From positions 186,001-250,000 of the forward strand of contig NZ_JACIAY010000006.1 of the NCBI RefSeq assembly GCF_014194975.1: DNA of 64,000 nt, written 5' to 3'. The position numbers and the translations under genes were made by a program. Under the pieces are notes generated by a model. That model was not told where the DNA came from. It worked only from the letters and a program-made list of their open reading frames with translations, and did no database searches. The stretch's first letter is position 1. Every line of letters begins with the position of its first letter. Shown here in pieces: positions 49,349-60,830 of this stretch. This DNA comes from Sphingomonas sp. BK580. Lineage in GTDB: Bacteria; Pseudomonadota; Alphaproteobacteria; Sphingomonadales; Sphingomonadaceae.

Positions 49349-49546
49349 ATGGGTATCGTCAAGATCGGCGACGAGCTGCACGCCGAGGCGCGTCGCGCCA
49401 GCGCGGTGATGTGCCGCTCGATCAATGCCCACGCCGAGTTCTGGATGACGATCGGCATGCTCGCCGAGGCCAATCCGACGCTCAGCTTCACCGAGATCGT
49501 CCGCCGCCAGTATGAGGCGGCGCAGCTGCGCGCGGTGGCTGCCTGA
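49349..49546 (+). CDS. ParD-like antitoxin-family protein
   Basis: A 65-aa protein resembling the ParD-like family (Pfam PF11903, by memory): MGIVKIGDELHAEARRASAVMCRSINAHAEFWMTIGML and FTEIVRRQ. This pattern fits the small ribbon-helix-helix-like antitoxin group. It ends one base before the ATG of the methionine aminopeptidase gene (TGAGATG), so the two are co-translated. No ParE or other classical toxin is adjacent. Confidence 0.8.
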   Translation: MGIVKIGDELHAEARRASAVMCRSINAHAEFWMTIGMLAEANPTLSFTEIVRRQYEAAQLRAVAA

Positions 49547-49547
49547 G

Positions 49548-50315
49548 ATGGTCAAGACGCCCGACGAAGTGGCGCTGATGCGGGTCTCCGGCCGGCTGCT
49601 CGCCGCGGTGTTCGAGATGCTCGACCGCCAGCCGCTCGCCGGCCTGTCGACGCTCGCGGTGAACGACCTGGTCGAGCGCTACATCACCGTCGACCTGCAG
49701 GCGCGCCCCGCGAGCAAGGGGCAGTACGGCTTCCAGTACGTGCTCAACTCCTCGCGCAACCAGGTGGTGTGCCACGGCGTGCCCGACGCCGCCGAGATCA
49801 TCCGGGACGGCGACATCGTCAACTTCGACATCACGCTCGAGAAGAACGGCTATATCGCCGACTCGAGCAAGACCTACGCCGTCGGCGCCGTCGCCCCCGC
49901 GGCGCGGCGGCTGGTGCAGGTGGCGCAGGCGGCGATGTGGCAGGGGATCGGCGCGGTCCGCCCGGGCGCGCGGCTCGGCGACATCGGCGCCGCGATCGAG
50001 CGCCATGCCAAGAAGCACGGCTACGCGGTGGTGCGCGAGTTCTGCGGCCACGGCATTGGGCGCGAGATGCACGAGGAGCCGCAGGTGCTCAACTTCGGCC
50101 GCCCCGGCACCGGGCCGGTGCTGCGCGAGGGCATGGTGTTCACGGTCGAGCCGATGCTCAACCAGGGCAGCCGCCGAGTCGACACGCGCGACGACGGCTG
50201 GACCGTGGTGACGCAGGACGGCAAGCTCTCGGCGCAGTTCGAGCACACGGTAGCGGTGACCGCCAGCGGCGTCGAGGTGCTGACGCTGCGCGGCGACGAG
50301 CGGCGGGCGGCCTAG
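49548..50315 (+). CDS. map: Type I methionine aminopeptidase
   Basis: Removes the N-terminal Met from new proteins; a dinuclear metal enzyme. The 255-aa protein has the metal ligands in order: Asp in NFDITLEKNGYIADSSKTY (two Asp), His in GHGIGREMHEEP, Glu in FTVEPML, and Glu in AQFEHTVAV. The N-terminal HGVPDAAEIIRDGDIVN is typical. Since most genomes need one essential Map, this copy next to the ParD-like gene is likely a paralogue. Starts right after the ParD-like stop. Confidence 0.93.
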   Translation: MVKTPDEVALMRVSGRLLAAVFEMLDRQPLAGLSTLAVNDLVERYITVDLQARPASKGQYGFQYVLNSSRNQVVCHGVPDAAEIIRDGDIVNFDITLEKNGYIADSSKTYAVGAVAPAARRLVQVAQAAMWQGIGAVRPGARLGDIGAAIERHAKKHGYAVVREFCGHGIGREMHEEPQVLNFGRPGTGPVLREGMVFTVEPMLNQGSRRVDTRDDGWTVVTQDGKLSAQFEHTVAVTASGVEVLTLRGDERRAA

Positions 50316-50338
50316 ATCGTCGCTGGCCTACCGTTGCA

Positions 50339-50421
50339 TCGTGCGCCGGCGAGCGCCGGAGTGCAGGGGCGGAGGCGGTTCGCCGGTCGCTCCGGGCTCC
50401 TGCTCTCGCAGGAGCACGTCC
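50339..50421. repeat. Palindromic repeat, family E-like
   Basis: TCGTGCGCCGGCGAGCGCCGGAGTGCAG and GCTCCTGCTCTCGCAGGAGCACG form two hairpins about 40 bp apart, as in the element at 9023-9104. It lies in the convergent gap between map and the ABC transporter and may serve as a bidirectional transcription stop. Confidence 0.6.
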
Positions 50422-50453
50422 GATAGCGGTCGGCTAGTCGACGGGCACGGAGC

Positions 50454-52280
50454 TCACGCCACGGCGACGGGTGCCTCCTCGGCCTCCTCGCTCTCGGCTG
50501 CCTGGCGCGCCCACATCGAGGCGTAGAGCCCGTCGCGCGCGAGCAGCTCCGCGTGGCTGCCGCGCTCCACCACGCGCCCCGCCTCCAGCACCACGATCTG
50601 GTCGGCGTGGACGATGGTGGAGAGCCGGTGCGCGATCACGATCGTGGTGCGCCCGCGCTCGATCGCCGCGAGCGTCTCCATGATCTCGCTCTCGGTGCGG
50701 CTGTCGAGCGCGCTGGTCGCCTCGTCGAGGATCAGCAGCGGCGGGTCCTTGAGCAGGGTGCGCGCGATCGCCACGCGCTGCTTCTCGCCGCCCGACAGCT
50801 TGAGCCCGCGCTCGCCGACGCGCGTCTTGTAGCCCTCGGGCTGGCGCTCGATGAAGCCGGCGATCGCCGCGCCGCGGGCGGCCGCGGCGACGTCGGCCTC
50901 GCGCGCGCCCTCGCGTCCATAGGCGATGTTGTAGCCGATCGTGTCGTTGAACAGCACCGTGTCCTGCGGGACGATGCCGATCGCGGCCCGAAGCGAGTCC
51001 TGTCGCACGCGCGCGATGTCCTGCCCGTCGATCGTGATCCGGCCCTGATCGACGTCGTAGAAACGGTAGAGCAGCCGCGCCAGCGTCGACTTGCCCGCGC
51101 CCGAGGGCCCGACCACCGCGCAGGTGGTACCCGCGGGCACGTCGAGGTCGATTCCCTTGAGGATCGGCATGCCCGCGTCATAGCCGAACGCCACGCCCTC
51201 GAAGCGGACATGCGCGTCGCGCACGGCCAGGGCGGGGGCGCCGGGTGCGTCGACCACCTCGGGTGCGGTGTCGATCAGGTCGAACATGGCGCCCATGTCG
51301 ATCACGCCCTGGCGGATCGTGCGATACACCATGCCGAGCAGGTCGAGGGGGCGGAACAGCTGCGACAGCAGCGTCGACACCAGCACCACGTTGCCCGCGG
51401 TGAAGCGCCCCTGGCTCCACCCCCAGGCGACCCAGGCCATGCCCGCGGCGAGCATCAGGTTGGTGATCAGCGCCTGGCCGATGTTGAGCCACGCCAGGCT
51501 GTTCTCGCTCTTCACCGCGGCCTCGGCGTAGGAGCGCATCGCGCCGTCGTAGCGCCTCGCCTCCCGCTCCTCCGCGCCGAAATATTTGACCGTCTCGAAG
51601 TTGAGCAGCGAGTCGACCGCGTGCGCGACCGCGCCGGTGTCGAGATCGTTCATCCGCTCGCGCAGCGACGAGCGCCAGTCGGTGACGACCCGGGTGAACC
51701 AGATGTACAGCGCCACCATCGCCAGCGTCGCGACCACCAGCGGCCAGCCGAACTTCACCTGGAAGATGCCCAGCACCAGCGCCAGCTCGAGGATCGTCGG
51801 GGCGATGTTGAAGAGCAGGAAATAGAGCATCGTGTCGATGCTCTTGGTGCCGCGCTCGACCACCTTGGTGACCGCGCCGGTGCGCCGCTCCAGATGGAAG
51901 CGCAGCGACAGGCGGTGAAGGTGGCGGAACACGCGCGCGGCCAGCCGCCGCGTCGCCTCCTGCCCCACCTTCTCGAAGACGGTATTGCGCAGGTTGTCGA
52001 ACAGGGTGGTGCCGAACCGTGCCGCGGCATAGCCGACCACCAGCAGCACGATCAGCGACACCGGCGTGGTCGGCACCGCCATGCCGTCCACCGCACCTTG
52101 CAGCGCGAACGGCGCGCCATAGACCTGCACCAGCTTGGAGACGACCACCAGCGCCAGCGCGCCGGCGACGCGCAGCTTCATCCCCGGCGAGTCGCTCGGC
52201 CAGAGATCGGGGAGGAAGCGGCGGAGCGTCGGCAGCAGCGGGCGCTCGGTGCCGGGGGCGGCGGGGCGGTCGGGAGGCAT
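50454..52280 (-). CDS. ABC exporter, Atm1/HMT1 family (fused permease and ATPase)
   Basis: Half-transporter, 608 aa: N-terminal six-helix membrane domain (residues about 35-310), then the nucleotide-binding domain. The hallmark NFETVKYFGAEERE and the HLERRTGAVTKVVERGTKSIDTML segment place it with Atm1/ABCB7 transporters, which export glutathione-type sulfur compounds or metal conjugates. Walker A is GPSGAGKST, signature LSGGEKQR, Walker B LLILDEATSALD, H-loop IAHRLST. Works as a homodimer in the inner membrane. Start is ATG with weak ribosome-binding signal; nearby divergent gene is a small hypothetical. Confidence 0.92.
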   Translation of the reverse strand: MPPDRPAAPGTERPLLPTLRRFLPDLWPSDSPGMKLRVAGALALVVVSKLVQVYGAPFALQGAVDGMAVPTTPVSLIVLLVVGYAAARFGTTLFDNLRNTVFEKVGQEATRRLAARVFRHLHRLSLRFHLERRTGAVTKVVERGTKSIDTMLYFLLFNIAPTILELALVLGIFQVKFGWPLVVATLAMVALYIWFTRVVTDWRSSLRERMNDLDTGAVAHAVDSLLNFETVKYFGAEEREARRYDGAMRSYAEAAVKSENSLAWLNIGQALITNLMLAAGMAWVAWGWSQGRFTAGNVVLVSTLLSQLFRPLDLLGMVYRTIRQGVIDMGAMFDLIDTAPEVVDAPGAPALAVRDAHVRFEGVAFGYDAGMPILKGIDLDVPAGTTCAVVGPSGAGKSTLARLLYRFYDVDQGRITIDGQDIARVRQDSLRAAIGIVPQDTVLFNDTIGYNIAYGREGAREADVAAAARGAAIAGFIERQPEGYKTRVGERGLKLSGGEKQRVAIARTLLKDPPLLILDEATSALDSRTESEIMETLAAIERGRTTIVIAHRLSTIVHADQIVVLEAGRVVERGSHAELLARDGLYASMWARQAAESEEAEEAPVAVA

Positions 52281-52382
52281 GTGACTGAGATGTCGTGTGC
52301 CATGGCGGGAGCGTCAACCGCGGGGCGAAACCGGAACGGCGCGTCAGCCGGTACGTTTTTCGGGGCATGTTCGGAGGCAGTG

Positions 52383-52616
52383 ATGGACGCGGTGTTCTTC
52401 GTCATGGCGATCATGGGTTGCGGCGACGGCGCGAGCGGCTGCGCCGAGGCGCGCGTGATGCCGGCGCATTACGCGACGGTGCAGAAGTGCGAGGCGGCGA
52501 TGGCGGAGGCGCTCGCGCGCAACACCGACCTCGACTTCCCGGTGGTGAGCGCCGCCTGCCGCCGCGACGGGGCACAATGGGCGGACAGGCCGGCCGACGG
52601 TAAGCGGCGCGGCTGA
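52383..52616 (+). CDS. Small hypothetical protein, 77 aa, Cys-containing
   Basis: Begins MDAVFFVMAIMGCGDGASGCAEARV and contains four Cys (positions about 13, 20, 36, 59). The start is hydrophobic and could be a short signal or anchor. GGAGG lies 6-7 bases before the ATG, which supports translation. It is divergent from the ABC exporter. No family recognised with certainty. Confidence 0.65.
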   Translation: MDAVFFVMAIMGCGDGASGCAEARVMPAHYATVQKCEAAMAEALARNTDLDFPVVSAACRRDGAQWADRPADGKRRG

Positions 52617-52730
52617 GCGGGGCCGCGCGGTCGCGCGGGACGTGCGGTTCGGGGGCAAGACTTAGGACCCGTAGCGCGGCGGGGGACGCTCGCGCCGCGC
52701 ACATCGTAGCACGTTGTTCTGCTTAGCTCC

Positions 52731-52754
52731 GTGTTCCGGCTCTCGCCGGAACAC
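52731..52754. repeat. Perfect hairpin between clpB and the 77-aa gene
   Basis: GTGTTCCGG and CCGGAACAC pair over 9 bp around a CTCTCG loop. There is no T tract. It may be a half-copy of the family E repeat, or serve as a transcription stop for the converging genes. Confidence 0.6.
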
Positions 52755-52819
52755 GGTCGACCAACACGTCCCCTGGCCTCGCTCACGGCGAGACCCGCGC
52801 GGGAACGGCGCAGGACCGC

Positions 52820-55399
<2,580 letters not shown>

Positions 55400-55426
55400 C
55401 GTGACGCCCTGTTGTTCTGTCCCGAG

Positions 55427-55454
55427 AGATGGTGTGGCTTTCGGGCAACACAAG
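55427..55454 (-). promoter_or_regulatory. RpoH-type promoter of clpB
   Basis: On the minus strand: CTTG (55454-55451) preceded by CCCC, a 17-base spacer, then ACCATCT (55433-55427). It matches CTTG-N17-CYTATNT at most positions, and the E. coli sigma-32 consensus is also approached (CCCTTG and CCAT). It lies about 28 bases upstream of the clpB ATG. Confidence 0.7.
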
Positions 55455-55570
55455 GGGGATGGTGCGCCGCGGCCGCGCCACTCGCCGCCGCGGCAGAGGG
55501 GAAACCGTCGGCTCTTGTATTCGCGCCCTGCCACGGCGAACGAGAGAGATCTGACGTTAGGGAGACCATC

Positions 55571-56644
55571 GTGGCGCGTATCCTCATCACCGGCGGCTGC
55601 GGCTTCGTGGGCCGGCATCTGGTCGCGCGGCTCGCGCGCGAGGGCGGGCACGAGCTGTGGATCATCGACGACCTCTCCACCGGCAAGCCGCCGGCCGAGT
55701 GGGAGGTGCCGCGGCTGCGCGCGCTCGGCGAGGAGGGCGGGGTGCAGCGCCACGAGCTGGTCGGGCTCGACCAGCAGGTGCGGCTGATCCGCGCCGACTT
55801 CGTCGCGGTGGCGCAGGCCGAGCTGGGGATGACGCCGTCGCTCGGGCTGGCGGCGCTGCCGCGCTTCGACGAGATCTATCACCTCGCCTCAGTGGTGGGC
55901 GGTCGCAACGTGATCGACAACGACCCGCTCGCCGTCGGCATCGATCTCGCGGTCGACAGCAGCTTCTTCCTCTGGGCGGCCAAGACAGCGCGCCCCGAGC
56001 GCATCCTCTACGCCTCGTCGAGCGCGGCCTATCCGATCGACCTGCAGGAGGCGGGCGAGAGCCGCGCGCTGCGCGAGGACGACATCTCCTTCGACAAGCG
56101 CCTCGGCCTGCCCGATTACACCTACGGCTGGAGCAAGCTGACGGGCGAGTATCTCGGCCGCATCGCGCACGAGAAATACGGGCTGAGCGTCGGGGTGGTG
56201 CGCCCCTTCTCGGGCTATGGCGAGGACCAGGACGTGGTCTATCCCTTTCCCGCGATCGCGCTGCGCGTGGCGGCGCGACGCGACCCGGTCCGCGTCTGGG
56301 GCTCGGGCGAGCAGACGCGCGACTTCGTCCACATCGACGACGCCTGCGACGCCTGCGTGCTGGTGTGCCGCGGGGTGAGCGACGCGCGCGCGTTCAACAT
56401 CGGCACCGGCACGCCGACGCGCTTCCTCGACCTCGCCGCGCGGATGGTGGCGATCGCGGGCTATGACGCCCCGGTGATCGGCACCGCGGGCAAACCGGTA
56501 GGGGTGGCGGAGCGCTACAGCGACTCGTCGCGGATCCGCGACGAGCTCGGCTGGCGCCCGACGATCGCGCTCGACGACGGCATCAGGCGGGCGCTGGACT
56601 ATGCGCGCGGTCGGCTGGAGCGGGGGATCGAGCCGGAGATGTGA
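55571..56644 (+). CDS. NAD-dependent epimerase/dehydratase (extended SDR)
   Basis: Sugar-nucleotide-modifying short-chain dehydrogenase, 357 aa. N-terminal Rossmann motif [17 protein letters not shown]; the active site shows [15 protein letters not shown] (YxxxK) with the upstream Ser/Ala segment [10 protein letters not shown]. The C-terminal half includes [17 protein letters not shown] and [13 protein letters not shown], both typical of UDP-sugar epimerases/dehydratases. Start is GTG with AGGGA at 8-9 bases. It is divergent from clpB. Substrate not identifiable. Confidence 0.88.
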   Translation: MARILITGGCGFVGRHLVARLAREGGHELWIIDDLSTGKPPAEWEVPRLRALGEEGGVQRHELVGLDQQVRLIRADFVAVAQAELGMTPSLGLAALPRFDEIYHLASVVGGRNVIDNDPLAVGIDLAVDSSFFLWAAKTARPERILYASSSAAYPIDLQEAGESRALREDDISFDKRLGLPDYTYGWSKLTGEYLGRIAHEKYGLSVGVVRPFSGYGEDQDVVYPFPAIALRVAARRDPVRVWGSGEQTRDFVHIDDACDACVLVCRGVSDARAFNIGTGTPTRFLDLAARMVAIAGYDAPVIGTAGKPVGVAERYSDSSRIRDELGWRPTIALDDGIRRALDYARGRLERGIEPEM

Positions 56645-56784
56645 GGGGCGTTCCCTCCTCCGGGTCGGTTCCCCGGCGAAGGCCGGGGTTGAGGTGGGAT
56701 AAAGGCGGCCGGACTGACAGGCATGCCTTGAGGCTGGCTAGGCCTTCGCCGGGCGCGCGGCGAGTTGCTGATGCTTCCCCAAGC

Positions 56785-56876
56785 ATCACCCCGGCGAACG
56801 CCGGGGTCCAGTTGGGGAAGATTGGTGCATCTCACGACCGCTATCCCACCTGGACCCCGGCGTTCGCCGGGGTGGT
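56785..56876. repeat. Palindromic repeat, family C, copy 2
   Basis: CATCACCCCGGCGAACGCCGGGGTCCAG is mirrored by CTGGACCCCGGCGTTCGCCGGGGTG. A half-copy (TCCCCGGCGAAGGCCGGGGTTGAG) lies at about 56669. Convergent gap between the epimerase and MFS genes; it may act as a shared terminator. Confidence 0.75.
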
Positions 56877-56902
56877 TCGGGGTGGTCGGCGCACCGCTCC
56901 CG

Positions 56903-58417
56903 TCACCCCCGCCCGCTGATCTCCGCCCCCGCCCTCGGGTCAAAGCGCAGGTTCACGAACAGCGCGCCGAACGAGATCGCGGTCACCGTCCAGAAGGCCG
57001 CGGTGAAGTCCGGGTAGTCGGGCCGCGTCCGCCCCGCCGCCGCCATCGAGACGTGCAGCGCGGTCGCCCCCGCGCAGATGCCGAGCGACAGCATCAGCTG
57101 CTGGAAGGTCGAGTAGAAGCTGGTCGCCGCGCTCATCCGCTCCTTGGCGATCTCGTCGTAGGCGATCGTGTTGTAGGCGGTGAACTGGAACGACATCAGG
57201 AAGCCCGACACCAGCATCACCGCGAAGATCGCGGGCAGCGGCCAGCCCGGGCGGAACAGCCCGCACAGCGCGTAGCTGGCGGTGGCGAGCAGCCCGAGGC
57301 AGACCAGGCTGGTGCGGAAGCCGAGGCGGCGCAGCAGCCGCGGCGCCACGCCCTTCATCCCGAACGAGCCGATCGCGGTGGCGAGCGTCATCGACCCGCT
57401 CTGCGCCGCGCTCAGCCCGAAGGCGAGCTGCAGCAGCAGCGGCAGCAGGAACGGCTGCGCGCCCTGGGTGATCCGCGTCAGCGAGCCGCCCAGCACCGAG
57501 AGGCGGAAGGTCGGCACCCGCATCAGCGAGAGGTCGAGGATCGGGTGGTCCGTCCGCCGCGCATGGCGCCAGTAGAGCCCCGCCGCGCCCGCGCCGACCG
57601 CGATCAGCGTCGCGGCGAGCGAGCCCTCGCCCTGGCGGCTCGCCAGCTCGAAGCCGAACAACAGGCAGCCGAGCGCCACCGCCGAGAGCACGAACCCCGG
57701 CCAGTCGAAGCGATGCACCGCGGGCTCGCGCACGTCGACGATGAAGCGCCCGACCAGCAGGATACCGATCACGCCGATCGGCAGATTGAGCCAGAAGATC
57801 CAGCGCCAGTCGAGATAGTCGACGATGAAGCCGCCCACCGGCGGCCCGATGATCGGACCGATCAGCGCGGGCATGATCAGCCACGACATCGCCGATACCA
57901 TGTCGCGCTTCGCCACCGAGCGCAGCAGCACCAGCCGCCCGACCGGCATCATCATCGCGCCGCCGATCCCCTGCGCGAAGCGCGCCAGCGCCATGGTCGT
58001 GAGCGTCGGCGCGAGCCCGCAGGCGAGCGAGCCGAGCACGAACACGCCGATCGCGGCGCGGAACACGTTCTTGGCGCCGAACCGGTCCGCCACCATGCCC
58101 GAGGCGGGGATGAACATCGCCAGCGCGACGAGGTAGGAGGTGAGCGCGACGCTCATCTCGGGCGCGCGCACCGCGAAGTCGCGCGCCATCGTCGGCAAGG
58201 CGGTGGCGAGCACCGTGGCGTCGAGATTCTCCATGAACATCGCGCAGGCGATGATCAGCGCCACGGTGCGATAGCGCGGGTTGTGCGGCTCGCCGCCGTC
58301 ATGGTCGGTCGTGGTCGCCACCGAGTCGCCGGCGGGGACGATGCCGTCGCGCACCTCCGAGTTGACGGAGGCGATACCGCGGCGGCGCGGGCGGAGCAGC
58401 GGTGGCAGGAGGTTCAT
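56903..58417 (-). CDS. MFS transporter, DHA2 family
   Basis: 504 aa with 14 predicted membrane segments. The family's motif A-like loop appears in GMVADRFGAKNVFRAAIGVFVLG and motif C-like in MPALIGPIIGPPVGGFIVDYLDWRWIFWLNLPIGVIGI. Residues 1-45 form a charged cytosolic extension. The absence of a neighbouring adaptor gene suggests it works alone as a drug:H+ antiporter. Substrates unknown. Confidence 0.9.
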   Translation of the reverse strand: MNLLPPLLRPRRRGIASVNSEVRDGIVPAGDSVATTTDHDGGEPHNPRYRTVALIIACAMFMENLDATVLATALPTMARDFAVRAPEMSVALTSYLVALAMFIPASGMVADRFGAKNVFRAAIGVFVLGSLACGLAPTLTTMALARFAQGIGGAMMMPVGRLVLLRSVAKRDMVSAMSWLIMPALIGPIIGPPVGGFIVDYLDWRWIFWLNLPIGVIGILLVGRFIVDVREPAVHRFDWPGFVLSAVALGCLLFGFELASRQGEGSLAATLIAVGAGAAGLYWRHARRTDHPILDLSLMRVPTFRLSVLGGSLTRITQGAQPFLLPLLLQLAFGLSAAQSGSMTLATAIGSFGMKGVAPRLLRRLGFRTSLVCLGLLATASYALCGLFRPGWPLPAIFAVMLVSGFLMSFQFTAYNTIAYDEIAKERMSAATSFYSTFQQLMLSLGICAGATALHVSMAAAGRTRPDYPDFTAAFWTVTAISFGALFVNLRFDPRAGAEISGRG

Positions 58418-58501
58418 CGCGGACGCTAGTGCGCCTCCCCGCCGCCGCGATCAACCGCACCGACCAGGTCATCGCCGCATCGCACAAAATGCTTGCTTGT
58501 C

Positions 58502-58529
58502 GTGACGATCGTCACTATTGTGCAGTGCA
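58502..58529 (+). promoter_or_regulatory. Candidate operator upstream of phasin gene
   Basis: A perfect 14-bp inverted repeat GTGACGATCGTCAC (58502-58515) is followed by TGCAGTGCA (58521-58529). TGCA-rich direct/inverted repeats recall PhaR-type sites that control phasin and polymer genes, but this is by analogy. It ends just before the ribosome binding site AAGAGGAG. Confidence 0.5.
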
Positions 58530-58547
58530 ACAAGAGGAGCGATCCTG

Positions 58548-59279
58548 ATGGTGGATGAGACCCCATCCGTCACCCAGACTGCCGCGGCGGAGACATCGTC
58601 CGCCCGGCGTGCGCGTGCGCCCAAGCGCTCCCAGCCTGCCGCCGCGGCGGCCTCCTCGACGGCTGCACCGGCGCTCGCCGACGCGGCGTCACCCGCGCCG
58701 GCGATCGTCGACGCGGCCACCCTGCCGGCGGACGACACCGCCGGCCAGCCCCAGCCGCCGGTCGAGCAGACCGCCGGCCCGACGCCGCTGGCAGAAGCCG
58801 CGGCTCCGATCGCAGCGAAGGAACGCGAGATGACCGACACGATGACGTCGTTCGCCGACAAGGCACAGGAAGAGACCCGCTCGGCGTTCGCCAAGACGGG
58901 CGAGCAGGCCCGCTCGACGTTCGAGAAGGGCCGCAAGGTGGCCGAGGACATGGCCGATTTCGGCAAGGGCAACGTCGAGGCGATGCTCGAGTCGGGGCGG
59001 ATCGCGGCGCAGGGTCTCGAGGCGATGGGCCATGAGGCCGCGGCGTTCGTGCGCGAGCGCTTCGACAGCACCGCCACCACGGTACAGTCCTTCGCGTCGG
59101 TCAAGTCGCCGACCGAGCTGATGCAGCTCCAGGCCGATTACTGGCGCGGCGCGTTCGACGCGATGGTCAAGGAAGCGTCGCGCTCGACCGAGGCGACGCT
59201 GAAGCTGGCGGGCGACGTCGCCAAGCCGCTGCAGAACCGCTTCGCGCTCGCGGCCGAGAAGATCAAGTCGGTCGCCTGA
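58548..59279 (+). CDS. Phasin-family protein
   Basis: Polyhydroxyalkanoate granule surface protein or related. The 243-aa product has an Ala/Pro-rich low-complexity first half (about residues 1-95) and a C-terminal phasin domain. That domain contains [31 protein letters not shown] and [45 protein letters not shown]. The start ATG at 58548 has AAGAGGAG 8 bases upstream. No PHA synthase gene is in the window. Confidence 0.9.
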   Translation: MVDETPSVTQTAAAETSSARRARAPKRSQPAAAAASSTAAPALADAASPAPAIVDAATLPADDTAGQPQPPVEQTAGPTPLAEAAAPIAAKEREMTDTMTSFADKAQEETRSAFAKTGEQARSTFEKGRKVAEDMADFGKGNVEAMLESGRIAAQGLEAMGHEAAAFVRERFDSTATTVQSFASVKSPTELMQLQADYWRGAFDAMVKEASRSTEATLKLAGDVAKPLQNRFALAAEKIKSVA

Positions 59280-59428
59280 CACGGCGAGACTCCGCGGTGA
59301 GCGGCACGGGCGGGCGGTCGCGGCGACGCGGCCGCCCGCTCGCGTTCGGCTCCCAGCGCCGCGTCGGCGATTCCGCGCGCGACGGGCTTGCCCTCGCCCG
59401 AGTCGATGCCATATCCCGCCGCGTGGCG

Positions 59429-59797
59429 ATGCAGCAGCACAGCTTCTCGATGACGGTCGACCCCCGCCTGGTGGGTGAGGACAATGACGCGGAGAACGGC
59501 GGGACCGGTCTCGGCGTGGCGACTCGCACGCGCGCGCGCACCAAGAAGCCGACGCCCTACCGCGTGCTGATGCTCAACGACGATTACACGCCGATGGAGT
59601 TCGTCGTCCTCTGCCTGCAACGTTTCTTCCGGATGTCGACCGAGCAGGCCACGCAGGTCATGCTCCACGTCCACCAGAAGGGGGTCGGTGTCTGCGGCGT
59701 GTTCAGCTACGAGGTCGCCGAGACCAAGGTCAGCCAGGTGATCGATTTCGCCCGGCAGAACCAGCATCCGCTGCAATGCACGCTCGAGAAGGCTTGA
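59429..59797 (+). CDS. clpS: ATP-dependent Clp protease adaptor ClpS
   Basis: N-degron adaptor for ClpAP. The core from [29 protein letters not shown] to the conserved [41 protein letters not shown] is complete. The proposed start at 59429 gives 122 aa; an ATG at 59450 (115 aa) is also possible, and a GTG at 59297 would add 44 low-complexity residues. clpA is not adjacent. It follows the phasin gene at 149 bp. Confidence 0.9.
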   Translation: MQQHSFSMTVDPRLVGEDNDAENGGTGLGVATRTRARTKKPTPYRVLMLNDDYTPMEFVVLCLQRFFRMSTEQATQVMLHVHQKGVGVCGVFSYEVAETKVSQVIDFARQNQHPLQCTLEKA

Positions 59798-59878
59798 GCG
59801 TCTACTTCTCTTCTCCCCCGCGCCGCGCTGTGTTCCAGCGGCCACGCTGACCCCCGCTCTGCCGCGAAGCGCCGGCAT

Positions 59879-59911
59879 GGTAACCACTTCTCCACCGCTG
59901 CACGGTTAACC
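59879..59911. promoter_or_regulatory. GGTTAACC palindrome in the motA leader
   Basis: GGTAACC at 59879-59885 and the perfect palindrome GGTTAACC at 59904-59911 lie 36-70 bases before motA. TTAAC is also the half-site of CtrA, which regulates motility genes in alphaproteobacteria, but the full TTAA-N7-TTAA spacing is not present. Confidence 0.3.
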
Positions 59912-59947
59912 AGCCGCCTCAGACATTAGCTGTCTTCGGGGAATCGC

Positions 59948-60811
59948 ATGTTCGCGGGTATCGGCCTGGTTATCCTTCTCGGCATGGTGTTCGGCGGCTT
60001 CGCCATCACCGGCGGTGCGCTCGGCCCGGTGTTCGAGGCGATCCCGCACGAGATGCTGATCATCGGCGGCGCCGCCGCCGGCGCGCTGATCATCGGCAAC
60101 TCGGGCAAAGAGCTCAAGGCCATGGGCGGCGGCATCGCCAAGGTCTTCAAGGGCCCGAAGTACAAGAAGCAGGACTATCTCGACGTCATCTTCCTCGTCT
60201 CCAAGCTGATGAAGATGCTGCGCATGGAAGGCCCGATCGCGCTCGAGCCGCACGTCGAGGACCCCAAGTCCTCCGCCGTCTTCGCCGAATATCCCAAGCT
60301 GCTCAAGGACCATACGCTGGTCAACCTGATCGCCGACACGCTGCGCCTGGTCGTGGTGTCGTCGGGCACGCTCGACGTCCACGCGGTCGAGGACGTGATG
60401 GACAACGCCATCAAGACCCATCACCACGAGGTCGAGGGGCCGCACCACACGCTGCAGAGCCTCGCCGACGCGCTGCCGGCGCTGGGCATCGTCGCCGCGG
60501 TGCTGGGCATCGTGAAGACGATGGGCTCGATCGACAAGCCGCCGTCGGTGCTCGGCGGGATGATCGGCTCGGCGCTGGTCGGCACCTTCATGGGCGTGCT
60601 GCTCGCCTACGGCATCGTCAACCCGCTCGCCAGCCGGCTCCAGCAGGTGATCGCGGCGGACGGCGCGATCTACCATGTCGTCAAGCAGATCATCATCGCC
60701 TCGCTGCACGGTCACCCGCAGCCGCTGGTGATCGAGGCGGCGCGCTCGGGGATCGACCACAAGAACCAGCCCGGCTTCGCCGAGGTGTTCGACGGCCTGC
60801 GCGGCAAGTAA
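59948..60811 (+). CDS. motA: Flagellar motor stator protein MotA
   Basis: Inner-membrane proton channel subunit, 287 aa. N-terminal hydrophobic LVILLGMVFGGFAITGG, then the long cytoplasmic domain with charged DVIFLVSKLMKMLRMEGPIALEPHVEDP. The two C-terminal helices are in the PALGIVAAVLGIVKTMGSI and GGMIGSALVGTFMGVLLAYGIVNPLASRL segments, as in MotA. Together with motB it shows the strain is or was flagellated. Confidence 0.97.
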   Translation: MFAGIGLVILLGMVFGGFAITGGALGPVFEAIPHEMLIIGGAAAGALIIGNSGKELKAMGGGIAKVFKGPKYKKQDYLDVIFLVSKLMKMLRMEGPIALEPHVEDPKSSAVFAEYPKLLKDHTLVNLIADTLRLVVVSSGTLDVHAVEDVMDNAIKTHHHEVEGPHHTLQSLADALPALGIVAAVLGIVKTMGSIDKPPSVLGGMIGSALVGTFMGVLLAYGIVNPLASRLQQVIAADGAIYHVVKQIIIASLHGHPQPLVIEAARSGIDHKNQPGFAEVFDGLRGK

Positions 60812-60830
60812 GGCGGGGAGCGACTGAGCC

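Noticed and set aside
59879..59911. CtrA box upstream of motA
   Set aside because: Only half-sites are present (TTAAC); the TTAA-N7-TTAA spacing is not found, so it was kept as a weak regulatory entry only.
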